Origin: Paenibacillus sp. XY044
GTDB lineage: Bacteria > Bacillota > Bacilli > Paenibacillales > Paenibacillaceae
Reading direction: 5' to 3'
DNA length: 64,000 nt
NCBI RefSeq assembly: GCF_002257645.1
Contig: NZ_NQMO01000011.1
Span: 124,001-188,000, forward strand
The stretch's first letter is position 1, and each line of letters begins with the position of its first letter. Position numbers and translations under genes: made by a program. Shown here one piece after another: positions 7,494 through 18,821 of this stretch. Under the pieces are notes generated by a model that was not told the DNA's origin, ran no database searches, and was given only the letters and a program-made list of their open reading frames with translations.

Positions 7494-10355
7494 TTACACA
7501 AGCTGGGCCTCGCCCTGTATTCCCTCCGGAAAACGCACCTCCACTTCCACATCGGCCGGCGACTCCACGCGCAGCGTCATCCGGCTGTCCCGAACGTTCC
7601 AGCGGACGCGGATTTCCCCGCCGGCCGGCAGCGGAACGACGCCGCTGGCCCAGCTTAAACCGCACGGCTGGGGAGCAACTGCAACCTTGCTCCATCCGTC
7701 TTCCAGCCGCTTAACGCCGAGAATGCATTCGCCCAGAAAATAACCCGGAGCGGCGGACCAGGCGTGGCAATGGCTTCGGGTCAACTGATTCGGATTGGCC
7801 CGGTTTTCGCTGAAGTTCGGATACATCTCCCAGCAGGTGGTGGCATCGTTATCGATCATCTGCCCGTAATGAGTCCGAATGTCGGCGAGCAGCAGCTCGA
7901 ACTGACCGGCCTGTTCCAGCGCCTCATAATAAAAGAAGGACATGAACGGGCTGCCGATCTGCACGAAATCCGCGGGCGGAAACTTCAGATAGGCTTCCAT
8001 CAGTGCTTTTCTGCTGCCCTCAGCGGCACCGCACAGGTAGGCGACCACCTGGGTCTGCATGCTGAAGGCAGCGGAGCGGCGGCCGTCCGCATGGATGCAG
8101 TCCAGATAGGCGTGGCGCTCGTCGGACCACAGATGGCGGTTAATGGCTTCCGCAAGCCGCCCTGAAGCTGCCTCATACGCTGCGGCGGTTCCTCCCTGCC
8201 CGGCTGCCGTCGCAATGGCCGCCGCATCACGCAGCGCTTTGGCCATGAACAGATTCTGATGGGTCACGATGCCTTCGCGCGGCTGGTCAATCGGAGCCCA
8301 GTCCAGGAAGTTCCAGCCTTTCAACTCCAGCAGTCCGTCCTGGTTCAGATGCTCCAAGTAGGCATCCATCGTCAGCTGAACCGCGGGCCAGATTTCCTCA
8401 GCGAACGGCGTGTCGTTCGTATGGGAAATAAATTCGCGGCAGGCGATAGCCCAGAAGAAGGTCCAGTTCGGGATGACGCTGTTCCAAGCGCTCGGCACCT
8501 GGTTCACAAACAGCGGCGTAATATCCGCCGACCCCGGTACCAGCCGCAGGCAGCGTTTGACGATATCGGTCACGCCGAACACATAGTAGTTGACGAGCGC
8601 CTCATTGCGGCTGTCCCCGACCCAGAACACCTGCTCATAAGAAGGGCAATCGATGAACGTGTCTTCCATACATAGCCGGGTCGTATGGCGGCTGATGTCC
8701 CAAATTTCGTTCAGCCGGGCATCCGAGCAGCGGAACGCGCCGACCTCCGCGGCAGGATAGGTGCTCTGAAGGATGTACACTTCGTGCAGCTTCACCGGCC
8801 CTCGCAGCCCGCGGATGGTCAGGATCAGGTACCGGAAGCCGCGGCGGACGGGCGACAGGTAGGACTGGCGGCCGTCCCGGCATATGTAGCGGAACGTATT
8901 TTCGAGACCGTAGGTATGCTGCCGGTAATCGTCCTTGATGTATTCGATCCCGTACGCATCAATGACCGTTCCTTCCGGCGCGTCCAGCTCCAAGCCGATA
9001 AAACCGGAACGCTCCTTGCCGAGATCAATAACGATCTCGCAGTCCCCCTCGGGGAAAGGCTCCAGCATCGCGTAGTCCTGCGTCGGCAGCACCGCAAACT
9101 GCAGAGCCTGCGGCACCGGATGCTTGTCGATCAGCGTCCGCCACACGCTGGCTCCGAATACATCCACGGCCGAATATAACTGCCTCGATACGGGCTGTAC
9201 CCAGCGATCATGGCCCTGAAGATCCTGCTCTGTCCGGATGGTCTTCAGCCATAAATAGTCCGGATGGTCCCTGCGAAGCTCCCGGCCGTCCTTGTAATCG
9301 ATATACTCGACCGCATCGAAGGGGCCGACCGCCGTAAACGGATTTCCTTCCTCATTCAAGGCCGCATGCAGCGGAGCCCGCAGCTTAAAAGCCGCCTCGC
9401 TGTCCACCCCGATGTGGAACACCGAGCCATGATCCCCCGAAGTGATATCCATCAGCAGCAGATGGCTCCCGCTGCCCAAGGTCAGCGTATAATATTTCTC
9501 CGGCTGCTCTCCGCTCACCGGGCTGCAGCGGATGCCGTCGACGTACAGATCGTCGCCCCGTATTCCGGTCGGAAAGCCGACGGCCACTTCGCCGTCCTCT
9601 TCCATGACCAGCACGGTAGCCAAGAGCCCGGTAAAGCCTACCGGATTCGCGTGCGTTATGCTGTCCTTCACCATCTGGTTCCGCAGGTCGATGCCGGCCG
9701 TGAAGCGGGGAGCCTTGACGCGGGCCAGGGATAGCACCTTGGACGGATACTTCTTCTCCTCCGTCAGGAACGGAATGTCCCTTGGAATCAGCCGCGTCCA
9801 CGGCTGCGTGCCTGCCGGACCGATTTCCGCAGCCGCACTCCAGGAGGCGTCATCGTATCCCGGCCGGTTCCATTCCTCGTCCCACAGCCTGGCGTCATAC
9901 ACCTCGGCGAACCCCTGCTGGCAGGACATCCGCGGCGACGTGCTGTCCTGGGCCGCCAGCTTGGCCGTTTTCCAAGTCCAGTCCGTGGCTGCGATAACCT
10001 CGTCCCCATGCTCTACCTGGGCGATCAATCCCCCGCGCCCGGCGAGATAATAAAAATTAGCCAGCCCAAAGTGAAGGACGAGCACCGCAATCGTATTGTC
10101 CTCCCCCGGACGCAGCAAATGCCCGATGCTGTACGTGTCGTACATCTGCTCCTTAGGCCAGGAGCGCGTCGTTCCCCTGCCAGCCAAGTAACCGTTTACA
10201 AAAAGAACGTAGCGCGAATCCGCCGTGATGCTGAGCGATACGGGCCGCCCCGGGTCCCCCTCATAGGCAAAGGTCTTGCGGAAGCATCTCCACTCATTTC
10301 GGGGGCTTGGCTCTCCCTCTCCCCAAATCCACAGCGCCTTCCATTGCTTATCCAT
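7494..10355 (-). CDS. GH78 alpha-L-rhamnosidase
   Basis: Releases terminal alpha-L-rhamnose from plant glycans such as pectin side chains or flavonoid glycosides. Order seen: N-terminal beta-sandwich binding domains (TADSRYVLFVNGYLAGRG; SLARVKAPRF), a linker, then the (alpha/alpha)6 catalytic barrel with the family motif DCPSYEQVFWVGD and RNEALVNYYVFG, WNFLDWAP, and a C-terminal beta-sandwich including ECILGVKRLEDGWSKV. About 953 residues, normal for GH78. There is no signal peptide, so it is intracellular and acts on imported oligosaccharides. The ATG at 10355 has AGGAGG 6 bases upstream; the ATG just before it is only 3 bases away. It stands alone, with no rhamnose catabolic genes nearby. 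Confidence 0.92.
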   Translation of the reverse strand: MDKQWKALWIWGEGEPSPRNEWRCFRKTFAYEGDPGRPVSLSITADSRYVLFVNGYLAGRGTTRSWPKEQMYDTYSIGHLLRPGEDNTIAVLVLHFGLANFYYLAGRGGLIAQVEHGDEVIAATDWTWKTAKLAAQDSTSPRMSCQQGFAEVYDARLWDEEWNRPGYDDASWSAAAEIGPAGTQPWTRLIPRDIPFLTEEKKYPSKVLSLARVKAPRFTAGIDLRNQMVKDSITHANPVGFTGLLATVLVMEEDGEVAVGFPTGIRGDDLYVDGIRCSPVSGEQPEKYYTLTLGSGSHLLLMDITSGDHGSVFHIGVDSEAAFKLRAPLHAALNEEGNPFTAVGPFDAVEYIDYKDGRELRRDHPDYLWLKTIRTEQDLQGHDRWVQPVSRQLYSAVDVFGASVWRTLIDKHPVPQALQFAVLPTQDYAMLEPFPEGDCEIVIDLGKERSGFIGLELDAPEGTVIDAYGIEYIKDDYRQHTYGLENTFRYICRDGRQSYLSPVRRGFRYLILTIRGLRGPVKLHEVYILQSTYPAAEVGAFRCSDARLNEIWDISRHTTRLCMEDTFIDCPSYEQVFWVGDSRNEALVNYYVFGVTDIVKRCLRLVPGSADITPLFVNQVPSAWNSVIPNWTFFWAIACREFISHTNDTPFAEEIWPAVQLTMDAYLEHLNQDGLLELKGWNFLDWAPIDQPREGIVTHQNLFMAKALRDAAAIATAAGQGGTAAAYEAASGRLAEAINRHLWSDERHAYLDCIHADGRRSAAFSMQTQVVAYLCGAAEGSRKALMEAYLKFPPADFVQIGSPFMSFFYYEALEQAGQFELLLADIRTHYGQMIDNDATTCWEMYPNFSENRANPNQLTRSHCHAWSAAPGYFLGECILGVKRLEDGWSKVAVAPQPCGLSWASGVVPLPAGGEIRVRWNVRDSRMTLRVESPADVEVEVRFPEGIQGEAQLV

Positions 10356-10571
10356 CATAAACCTCCTCTCTGCCCTTAGCTTTGTACAATCGCTGTCTGT
10401 TGTCAAGTAAAGCGGTGAAATTCATTCAAGGAATTTCGTCACTGGGTGTAGAATGGAAAACGCGACAGGATAAAGCCTAGAAAGGTGGGCGAACGCATCA
10501 TGTTTGGCGTCTATCCAACCGCATTTTATGAAATAAGTCCCCCCCTGACAGAGTATCCTTTCCGTTCCATG

Positions 10572-10600
10572 AAGAAAAGCCTGCGCTTGCCGCGCAGGCT
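10572..10600 (-). terminator. Rho-independent terminator of the nitroreductase gene
   Basis: AGCCTGCGC and GCGCAGGCT form a 9-bp perfect stem with a 5-base loop; on the minus strand TTTTC follows. About 40 bp beyond the stop. Confidence 0.8.
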
Positions 10601-10638
10601 CTGCTTCTCGCACTATGACAGGTTCATTCGGCCCCCGT

Positions 10639-11232
10639 TTAGTTCTTCAATGCGTCCGCACTGTCCACCCAGACGGTCAAATCCTGGTAAGGCGTGCGCT
10701 TGCCTTGAGGCGCCTGTCCTTCTGCCGGAACGCCCAGATAAATAAAGCCTAGTACCTTGTCGTTCGGGCCAAGACCAAAATGCTCGTTCATCTTGGCATT
10801 GTATGTAGGCTCGCCGGTTCTCCAGATCGCACCGAGGCCCAGGCCATGTGCTTCCAGCAGCATGTTCTGGATCGCCGCGAACACTGCGCCGTATTCCTCG
10901 AGCTCGATCACCTTCGCGTGATCCTTCGGCTGCACTGCCACGGCGATGACAACCGGGGCGCGCATCGGTTTCTGCCGTGCGGATTCCGCCGCCGCTTCGG
11001 CTTCCGGGGATCCCGGTCCGCCCGCCTGCTCCACGGCGATATCCGCCAATGCGTTACCCAGCAGTTCTCTTCCTTCCCCGCGAAGGACGAAGAAGCGCCA
11101 GGGCTCGGTCATCCGGTGGTTCGGCGCCCAAGTGCCCGCCTCCACAATTTGCTCAATGGAAGCGGCAGGCACTTCCTCCTGTGTCACTTTCCCGATGCTC
11201 CGTCTGGAGCGGATGGCTTCCGATACGTTCAT
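10639..11232 (-). CDS. Nitroreductase family flavoprotein (YdjA/YfkO-like)
   Basis: A cytoplasmic FMN-dependent NAD(P)H oxidoreductase of 197 residues that reduces nitro compounds, quinones or related electrophiles. It shows the family start AIRSRRSIGKV (phosphate-binding Arg-Arg-Ser), WAPNHRMTEPWRFFVL, the helix with AIQNMLLEAHGLGLGAIWRTG and a GFIYLGVPAE strand. The ATG at 11232 has a GTGGGGA site. It is monocistronic with its own terminator, between unrelated genes. The physiological substrate cannot be read. Confidence 0.88.
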   Translation of the reverse strand: MNVSEAIRSRRSIGKVTQEEVPAASIEQIVEAGTWAPNHRMTEPWRFFVLRGEGRELLGNALADIAVEQAGGPGSPEAEAAAESARQKPMRAPVVIAVAVQPKDHAKVIELEEYGAVFAAIQNMLLEAHGLGLGAIWRTGEPTYNAKMNEHFGLGPNDKVLGFIYLGVPAEGQAPQGKRTPYQDLTVWVDSADALKN

Positions 11233-11473
11233 ACATCATTCCCCACTCTCTTTATAAAATGCTTTTCAAGATCTGTGTACTATTGTATCAAAAAACGGAC
11301 AGCGATTTCTAACCCTACCGTTTTCTCCGGGCTCTTCCAAAGCATCGTATACATCGTTATTGCGCCGTTTTACCCCGCACTGACATTCCGATAATGATCC
11401 GTTAACATTGTCCGCGTACACTGAAGCAGATAGTGCAGCTTGTACATAATCCTTCGGGAAGGGGTTCATTACA

Positions 11474-12919
11474 TTGACAAAAAAATGGTTCGTTTCCGCC
11501 CTCGCAGCCTTGTCGGTAGGGGGCACAGCACTGCTTCATAGCGCATCGGCAGCACCGGCCGATGTGCAGTATTCCGTTAACGGACAGTCTTTTACGCCGT
11601 CCGTACCGGCCGTTGAGCAGCAGGATCATCTGTATTTTCCGATCCGCGATCTCGGCAACCTGCTTGGCAAGTATGTCGACTGGGACGAGGTTCGTCAAAC
11701 GGCTTCTTTTACAGACAAACCCAAGCTGACCGGCAAATATACGCTGGATCATGAGGACCTGGCAAAGGGCATTAAATTTGGCATCGGCTCCTCGCTGGCG
11801 CACATCCCTGGCGACCCGGATAACGTCTTCTATACGACGGCCGACCGCGGCCCGAACGGGGAGATCGACGTGAACGGCGAGACCCGCCGGACGTTCCCGC
11901 TGCCGGACTATACGCCGACCATTTATAAAATCCAGCTGGATCAGGGGAAAATCACCATCCTGGAGACCATTCCGCTCAAAATCAACGGTAAGGATCCTGT
12001 GACGGGCAGCAGCCTGATTACAGGACTGCCGAATCTAAAATCCCGGGACGAGGTCCCCTACGAGACAACCGCGCAGAAGGTCATCTCATACGACCCGTAC
12101 GGACTTGATGTCGAAGGGCTTGCCTACAATCCGCAAGATGATACATTCTGGATTTCCGACGAGTACGGCCCGTACCTTGTACAGGTGAAACGCGATGGTA
12201 CGCTGGTGCAGCGCCTGGCTCCCCAAGGGATCAGCTCGGAGCTGAACACGGCCGCCCTGCCGCTCAAGGATACGTTGCCTGCCGTATATTTGGACCGCCG
12301 CCAGAACCGCGGTGCGGAAGCGGTCGGAATTACGCCGGATGGCAAGTGGATGTTCATGGCCATGCAGAGCCCGCTGCGGAATCCCGACAAGTCCGTCGAT
12401 AACTCCCGGACGCTCCGCATTCTGAAGATCGATCTCGCCACCCTGAAGCCGGTGGCCGAATACGCCTATCTTTCTGAAGACGCCGGACAATTTAAGGATC
12501 TGAAGCAATCCGATATCGTCATTTCTGATCTTAACGTCATCGACGAGAACACGCTGCTGATCGACGAGCGTGACAAAAATGCCGGCGATGCCGCCCAGCT
12601 CAAACGGATTTATGCCATCAACCTGACCGATGCGACCAACATTCTCGGCAAGTATGACGAGGCGGGACCTAGCGGCAAAACGCTGGAGCAGATGAGCCCT
12701 GCCGAGCTTCGTCAAGCCGGTATTATGACACCGCTGAAACGGACTGTACTCGATGCAGTGGAATTCAAGTATCCAAATGAGAAGATCGAGGGCATATCGC
12801 TCGTGAACGGGCATACGCTGGTCATCGTCAACGACAATGACTTCGGCGTTACCAATCCCGATGCCAAGGAGAACGGCACGGACTTGTGGACCTTTGAGCT
12901 TCCTTACGATATAAAATAA
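11474..12919 (+). CDS. Secreted phytase-like esterase domain protein with copper amine oxidase N-type domain
   Basis: A Sec signal peptide of about 26 residues (KKWFVSALAALSVGGTALL, cleaved near ASA-AP) leads an exported protein. Residues about 28-75 resemble the copper amine oxidase N-terminal domain common in Paenibacillus surface proteins (SVNGQSFTPSVP, LYFPIRDLGNLLGKYVDWD). The rest is the esterase-like phytase propeller family, with TTADRGPNGE, GLDVEGLAYNPQDDTFWISDEYGPY and GAEAVGITPDGKWMFMAMQSPL. The start is TTG at 11474 with GGGAAGGGG about 10 bases upstream. The substrate is unknown; the phytase name is only a domain label. A strong terminator follows. Confidence 0.82.
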   Translation: MTKKWFVSALAALSVGGTALLHSASAAPADVQYSVNGQSFTPSVPAVEQQDHLYFPIRDLGNLLGKYVDWDEVRQTASFTDKPKLTGKYTLDHEDLAKGIKFGIGSSLAHIPGDPDNVFYTTADRGPNGEIDVNGETRRTFPLPDYTPTIYKIQLDQGKITILETIPLKINGKDPVTGSSLITGLPNLKSRDEVPYETTAQKVISYDPYGLDVEGLAYNPQDDTFWISDEYGPYLVQVKRDGTLVQRLAPQGISSELNTAALPLKDTLPAVYLDRRQNRGAEAVGITPDGKWMFMAMQSPLRNPDKSVDNSRTLRILKIDLATLKPVAEYAYLSEDAGQFKDLKQSDIVISDLNVIDENTLLIDERDKNAGDAAQLKRIYAINLTDATNILGKYDEAGPSGKTLEQMSPAELRQAGIMTPLKRTVLDAVEFKYPNEKIEGISLVNGHTLVIVNDNDFGVTNPDAKENGTDLWTFELPYDIK

Positions 12920-12933
12920 GGCACAAACGTATC

Positions 12934-12975
12934 AAAGACCGGTCATGGAGGAATTCCCCCATGACCGGTCTTTTT
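12934..12975. terminator. Bidirectional terminator between convergent genes
   Basis: AAAGACCGGTCATGG pairs with CCATGACCGGTCTTT in a long stem flanked by A and T runs. It separates the phytase-like gene from the convergent hybrid kinase gene and can serve both. Confidence 0.88.
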
Positions 12976-13020
12976 GTATCCGCAAAGGTTTAGGATTGGC
13001 GGGAACTCTTCGCCCTGCCG

Positions 13021-14949
<1,929 letters not shown>

Positions 14950-15051
14950 TTCGTGCCTCCTGCCATGGTAGTATCAGCCTGGTTTTTGTACTTTCACTCC
15001 ATTATTTTTAAATCCCTAAGGATCTAAATAAGCTGCCCAAACAAAATAAGC

Positions 15052-15065
15052 ATAAGCATGCTTAT
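15052..15065. repeat. 14-bp perfect palindrome in the gap upstream of the hybrid kinase
   Basis: ATAAGCATGCTTAT lies about 100 bp before the hybrid kinase start in an AT-rich 257-bp gap. It could be an operator; no regulator is assigned. The remainder of the gap (14950-15207) shows only the aminopeptidase terminator. Confidence 0.4.
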
Positions 15066-15143
15066 AAATTAAAATAAACAAAAATGACGACTTTGAAACC
15101 ACTTCGAAGTCAATTATGGCAGAAATGTGGCGAAAATTACGTG

Positions 15144-15176
15144 AAGAAATCGCTCTTGCGAGAAGAGCGATTTCTT
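15144..15176 (-). terminator. Terminator of the aminopeptidase unit
   Basis: AAGAAATCGCTCTT and AAGAGCGATTTCTT form a 14-bp stem with a 5-base loop. It lies 31 bp beyond the aminopeptidase stop on the minus strand. Confidence 0.75.
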
Positions 15177-15207
15177 GGTTTGTCTGAGCAGAAGACTGAG
15201 CCGGATT

Positions 15208-16440
15208 TCAGAATGCCCAATTTCCGTTATGGAAAATAGCTTCCTTGCGGCCATCCTGCGTAATCCCGACAATGGACAGATCGGCTGCGCCGATCATGAA
15301 GTCCTCGTGAACCAGGCTCTGATTTGCGCCTTTGTTCAGCAGTTCCTCCGCATTCATTCCTTTGCCGCCCTGCAGATTGACCGGATAGGCTTGACCGAGC
15401 GCGAGATGGCAGGAGGCATTTTCATCGAACAAGGTATTATAAAAGATCACATTCGAATTCGAAATCGGAGAGTCGTGAGGTACGAGTGCAACCTCGCCTA
15501 ATCTCCGCGCTCCTTCATCCGTATCCAACAGCTTCTGCAGCGCCTCGGCTCCTTCCTCGGCAGCAAACTCGATGACTTTGCCGTCCTTAAAGGTTAACGA
15601 GAAGTTGTTGATGACCACGCCGTTATAATTCAACGGCTTCGTGCTCTTCACGGTTCCGTTGACGCCGTCCCTGCTTGGAAGCGTGTAAACTTCCTCTGTC
15701 GGGATATTCGGATTAAACAGGACCCCGCTTTCGTTATATTTAGCGCCTCCAAGCCAAATGTGGCCTTCGGGTAAATCAATCGTCAGCGAAGTGCCTATCG
15801 CTTCGTATTGAAGCTGCCTGTAGCTTTTATCATTCAAAAATTGAACCATTTTACCGAGTCTTGCGTTATGTACTCCCCATGCGGATACCGGGTCTTCATG
15901 ATCGATCCGGGTCGCGTCAATAATATGCTCCCACAGTTTTTGCACCGCGGAACTTCCTTCTTCACCAGGGAACACCTTACATGCCCATTCCGGGGTGGCG
16001 TATGACAATAACGTCCAGGCATTTTTGTGGGCCATCAAGTAGCTGCGGTATTTGTTCATCGCGGCGGCGGCGGTTTTGGACGCGGTCGCAACGCGGGAAG
16101 GTTCCACGTCGTTCAGCAAATCCGGATCAGGAGAGTAGATTTGAATGAATGCTGCTCCGCTTTCCGCATACAGCACCATTGCGTCTGCCCGCCACTGCGG
16201 ATATTCCGACAATGCTTTTTCCGGAGCATGAAGGTACTTTATCTTCGACAGCTGCTCATCGTTATACTCCACGTAGACGTTGTGAGCACCGGCTTCGTAT
16301 GCTTTCAGCGTAATCAGCCGGACAAGGTCTGCGGCCACAATCGGCGCCATCACCACGACGGTTTGCCCAGGTTGGACGTTCACTCCTACCTTAACGGCTA
16401 GCTCCGCGTAATTTTCTAATTGCCGTTTTGTTGGATACAT
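15208..16440 (-). CDS. M29 family aminopeptidase (AmpS/PepS-like)
   Basis: A cytoplasmic cobalt/zinc-activated leucyl-type aminopeptidase of 410 residues. The N-terminal domain starts YPTKRQLENYAELAVKVGVNVQPGQ with the typical VVVMAPI strand; the C-terminal metal domain shows EGAEALQKLL, LVPHDSPIS, FDENASCHLALG, NKGANQSLVHEDFMIG and DLSIVG, which supply the Glu, His and Asp ligands. Start: tandem ATGs follow GGAGGAATA; I take the second at 16440, 7 bases from the site. The frame stays open upstream into the preceding gene, but that extension has no homology and is shadow sequence. It is last of three same-strand genes ending at the terminator. Confidence 0.9.
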   Translation of the reverse strand: MYPTKRQLENYAELAVKVGVNVQPGQTVVVMAPIVAADLVRLITLKAYEAGAHNVYVEYNDEQLSKIKYLHAPEKALSEYPQWRADAMVLYAESGAAFIQIYSPDPDLLNDVEPSRVATASKTAAAAMNKYRSYLMAHKNAWTLLSYATPEWACKVFPGEEGSSAVQKLWEHIIDATRIDHEDPVSAWGVHNARLGKMVQFLNDKSYRQLQYEAIGTSLTIDLPEGHIWLGGAKYNESGVLFNPNIPTEEVYTLPSRDGVNGTVKSTKPLNYNGVVINNFSLTFKDGKVIEFAAEEGAEALQKLLDTDEGARRLGEVALVPHDSPISNSNVIFYNTLFDENASCHLALGQAYPVNLQGGKGMNAEELLNKGANQSLVHEDFMIGAADLSIVGITQDGRKEAIFHNGNWAF

Positions 16441-16486
16441 CATTATTCCTCCATTTGCACGAAATGCTTCTCTATGAAGTGCGGGC

Positions 16487-17026
16487 TTACTTATCTTCCG
16501 TATAACCCAGCAGCGAGGGCAGCTCGTCAAGAGTCCGGACGACATGCTCCAGCAGGCCGGGCAGATCTTCCATCTGGTCCTCGTCGATTTTCCGGACGAA
16601 CCGGATTTCCGCCGTATTGGACAGCCGCCTCGCCTCATCGCCATAGCGCCAGCAAAGCGTTTGGGACACCGGCTGCTCCGGCCACAGCTGCTCCAGCAGG
16701 CGCTGGATGGCGGAACATTCCTCGCCCTGCGGACCGACCTCCATATAAAAGCGGATGCGGACCGCGCACCCCGGCTTCGTCCCCTTCTGCTTGAGCAGCT
16801 CGGCAGCCAAATCGGCAAGCGAGGCGGTAAGGCCGATTTCCGCCGTCACCGCCTCGTTCCCTGTGCGCACAAACCGGATGGCGAATTCCCTCGACATGAC
16901 CGACATTTCCATCCGGTCGTCGCGGCCGGTTACGCGAACCGCACCGTCCAGGTTGTCCAGGTCATAGACCTGGTTTTCCACCGCCACCTTCAGGTTATCG
17001 AAAATGCTCGGATCAAACATTACCAT
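16487..17026 (-). CDS. Conserved hypothetical protein, 179 residues
   Basis: I do not recognise the family. The product is soluble, acidic and Leu-rich (SLADLAAELLKQKG; EDLPGLLEHVVRTLDELPSLLGY), with no signal or membrane segment and two scattered cysteines. Its start overlaps the stop of the Gfo/Idh/MocA gene upstream: ATG at 17026 lies inside that gene's end, and a second in-frame ATG is at 17020. The two are therefore co-translated. It is followed after 46 bp by the aminopeptidase. Real coding is supported by the coupling and by codon usage like its neighbours; function is unknown. Confidence 0.7.
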   Translation of the reverse strand: MVMFDPSIFDNLKVAVENQVYDLDNLDGAVRVTGRDDRMEMSVMSREFAIRFVRTGNEAVTAEIGLTASLADLAAELLKQKGTKPGCAVRIRFYMEVGPQGEECSAIQRLLEQLWPEQPVSQTLCWRYGDEARRLSNTAEIRFVRKIDEDQMEDLPGLLEHVVRTLDELPSLLGYTEDK

Positions 17027-18006
17027 ACGTCCGAAGCATACTTGAGACCGATCTGTCGTCTCGCATCCTCCATGATTTCCGCCACGATGAGGGAGCTCTC
17101 CAAAGAATTGATCTTGCTGTCGCGTTTGCCGCGTTCGATCAGCCGTATAAACTCGTCCAGCTCGTAGTACATCGATTCATGGGTCTGCAGCTGCGTGAGA
17201 TCCTCAACCGTGCCGTCCCTGTACTGGATTTTCACATCGTAAGGCTGGTTGATCCGGTCGATGACCATCGTTCCGTTCTCGCCCTGGATTTCGGCAGGCA
17301 GGAAGGAGTCGGATATTTTCGAATACATGATGACCGCGTCCATCTCCGGATAGCGCAGCACCATGCTGCCTTCCCCATCCACGCCCGAGGCCAGCATGAC
17401 GCCTGTCGCCTTCACGTATTCGGGCCGGCCGAAGAGCGAAACCATCGGATAGATACAGTAAATGCCCAAATCCATGAGAGAACCGTTGGAAAACTCGGGA
17501 TTGAAGGCGTTCAGCACCGTCCCCGCCTTAAAGGCGTCATAGCGCGAGGAATATTGACAGTAGCTGGCAAAGTACCGCCGGATCTGACCGATTTTGTACA
17601 GGTTGTCCTTCATGATTCTGAAGTTTGGCATGAGGGTGGACTTCATCGCTTCCATCAACAGCACGTCATTGCTGCGGGCCGCCTCGATCATCCGCTTCAG
17701 CTCGGCGCTATTCGAAGCTATCGGCTTCTCGCACAGCACGTGCTTGCCATAGTTCATGCACCGGATCGCCTGGTCTGCGTGAAAAGAGTTCGGGCTGGCG
17801 ATGTAGACTGCATCCACAACTTCGCCCGACAGCATCCCCTCGAGATCCGTGAATACCGGCGGATGTCCGTGTTCCGCGGCAAAAGTCTCCCCCTTCTCCT
17901 TAGTCCGGGAATATACTGCGGTAAGCTGAAACTGGTCATTCTCCGCGGCAGCCTGCAGAAACCGCTCCGTAATCCAGTTGGTTCCGATTACCCCGAAACG
18001 TATCAT
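17020..18006 (-). CDS. Gfo/Idh/MocA family NAD(P)-dependent oxidoreductase
   Basis: A sugar or inositol dehydrogenase-like enzyme of 328 residues. The N-terminal Rossmann fold opens with RFGVIGTNWITERFLQAA (GxGxxG variant G-T-N), followed by VYIASPNSFHADQAIR and the conserved lysine motif HVLCEKPIASN. The C-terminal alpha/beta domain carries the MDLGIYCIYPMVSLFG substrate-site segment. Substrate cannot be deduced. It leads a three-gene minus-strand unit (oxidoreductase, hypothetical, aminopeptidase). A small inverted repeat ACAAT-N6-ATTGT lies upstream at 18055-18070. Confidence 0.9.
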   Translation of the reverse strand: MIRFGVIGTNWITERFLQAAAENDQFQLTAVYSRTKEKGETFAAEHGHPPVFTDLEGMLSGEVVDAVYIASPNSFHADQAIRCMNYGKHVLCEKPIASNSAELKRMIEAARSNDVLLMEAMKSTLMPNFRIMKDNLYKIGQIRRYFASYCQYSSRYDAFKAGTVLNAFNPEFSNGSLMDLGIYCIYPMVSLFGRPEYVKATGVMLASGVDGEGSMVLRYPEMDAVIMYSKISDSFLPAEIQGENGTMVIDRINQPYDVKIQYRDGTVEDLTQLQTHESMYYELDEFIRLIERGKRDSKINSLESSLIVAEIMEDARRQIGLKYASDVW

Positions 18007-18071
18007 CTTCTCGCTTCCTCTCCTAACTTGTCAGTTCTGTCTTTTTTTATACTTACAATGATTATATTGTC

Positions 18072-18653
18072 TCATTCCCCAAAGAAGCTGTCCACTTCAG
18101 AATCCATGTCATGAACGGCCTCGCCCACCATGGACTGAATATCTTCGGAGCTGATGTTGATATACGCGTAGCCTTCTTCCTGCTGCTTCTTTAGAGCTCT
18201 CTCCTTATAAAATCTGCCCGTGCCCTCGCCCGCATCCTCGTCGTACACGAGCACGATGCCGTCCGTCTTCCGGAACAGCAGATCATCCCTGGCCGCAAAC
18301 TGCCACGGGCCGCTGTAGGGCTGGTTGCTGACGACACCATAATAGTCGATTTCTCTGAGGATTTGCCGAAAATACTCCTGCTTATCCTCCTTCCACTTCT
18401 CTTCCGGGCTGGCAAAGGCCGAAATGATCGAACATTTGAGCTGAGGATACCGCTCTTTCAGCGCAGTAGCAGCCTCGATCGCCCACAGGTCCACGCCGTA
18501 CTGTCCCGGGGTGATAACCCACTCCAGTCCCTCTTCGAGGAGCGGAATCAGCTTGGCGGTGATCGCCTGCTTAATATATGGAATGCCCGGATGCTTCTGG
18601 CCGAAGATGTTCAGCTCATGCGCCCGATATCCGGTGACCAGACAATTTTTCAT
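18072..18653 (-). CDS. ypsA: YpsA (DUF1273, SLOG superfamily)
   Basis: 193 residues matching the Firmicute YpsA family: NCLVTGYRAHELNIFG at the N terminus, WVITPGQYGVDLWAIEAA, CSIISAFASPEEKW, YYGVVSNQPYSGPWQFAARDDLLF and the terminal GIVLVYDEDAGEGTGRF. The SLOG fold binds nucleotide-type ligands. In Bacillus and Staphylococcus, YpsA overproduction affects FtsZ and cell division; the ligand is unknown. The ATG at 18653 has an AGGTG site about 9 bases upstream. The 5' region contains a large inverted repeat (18729-18821). Confidence 0.92.
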   Translation of the reverse strand: MKNCLVTGYRAHELNIFGQKHPGIPYIKQAITAKLIPLLEEGLEWVITPGQYGVDLWAIEAATALKERYPQLKCSIISAFASPEEKWKEDKQEYFRQILREIDYYGVVSNQPYSGPWQFAARDDLLFRKTDGIVLVYDEDAGEGTGRFYKERALKKQQEEGYAYINISSEDIQSMVGEAVHDMDSEVDSFFGE

Positions 18654-18728
18654 ACCATCAACACCTAACTTAAGTTGGAATGCTCTTCTTCACGGATGAT
18701 CCGCGAGTAATTCATTCCTTCTATCATA

Positions 18729-18821
18729 CCTTGTTTCCCTGTTTGGCTTCCACCCGCAGATTCTGATCGATTTCGTCGCACCCATTCTCCCTCCGCTGAA
18801 ATGACAGCGAGGGAAACAAGG
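18729..18821 (-). repeat. 12-bp perfect inverted repeat enclosing a structured segment upstream of ypsA
   Basis: CCTTGTTTCCCT (18729-18740) and AGGGAAACAAGG (18810-18821) are perfect reverse complements, 69 bp apart. Within the loop, near the right arm, an additional CGCTG/CAGCG hairpin forms. On the minus strand this would be a closed-stem leader RNA ending about 75 nt before the ypsA start. It matches no riboswitch consensus that I know. Confidence 0.5.

Noticed and set aside
16441..16818. Upstream extension of the aminopeptidase frame
   Set aside because: The extension overlaps the conserved hypothetical gene in another frame and is Arg/Ser-rich nonsense; GGAGG marks the start at 16440/16443.
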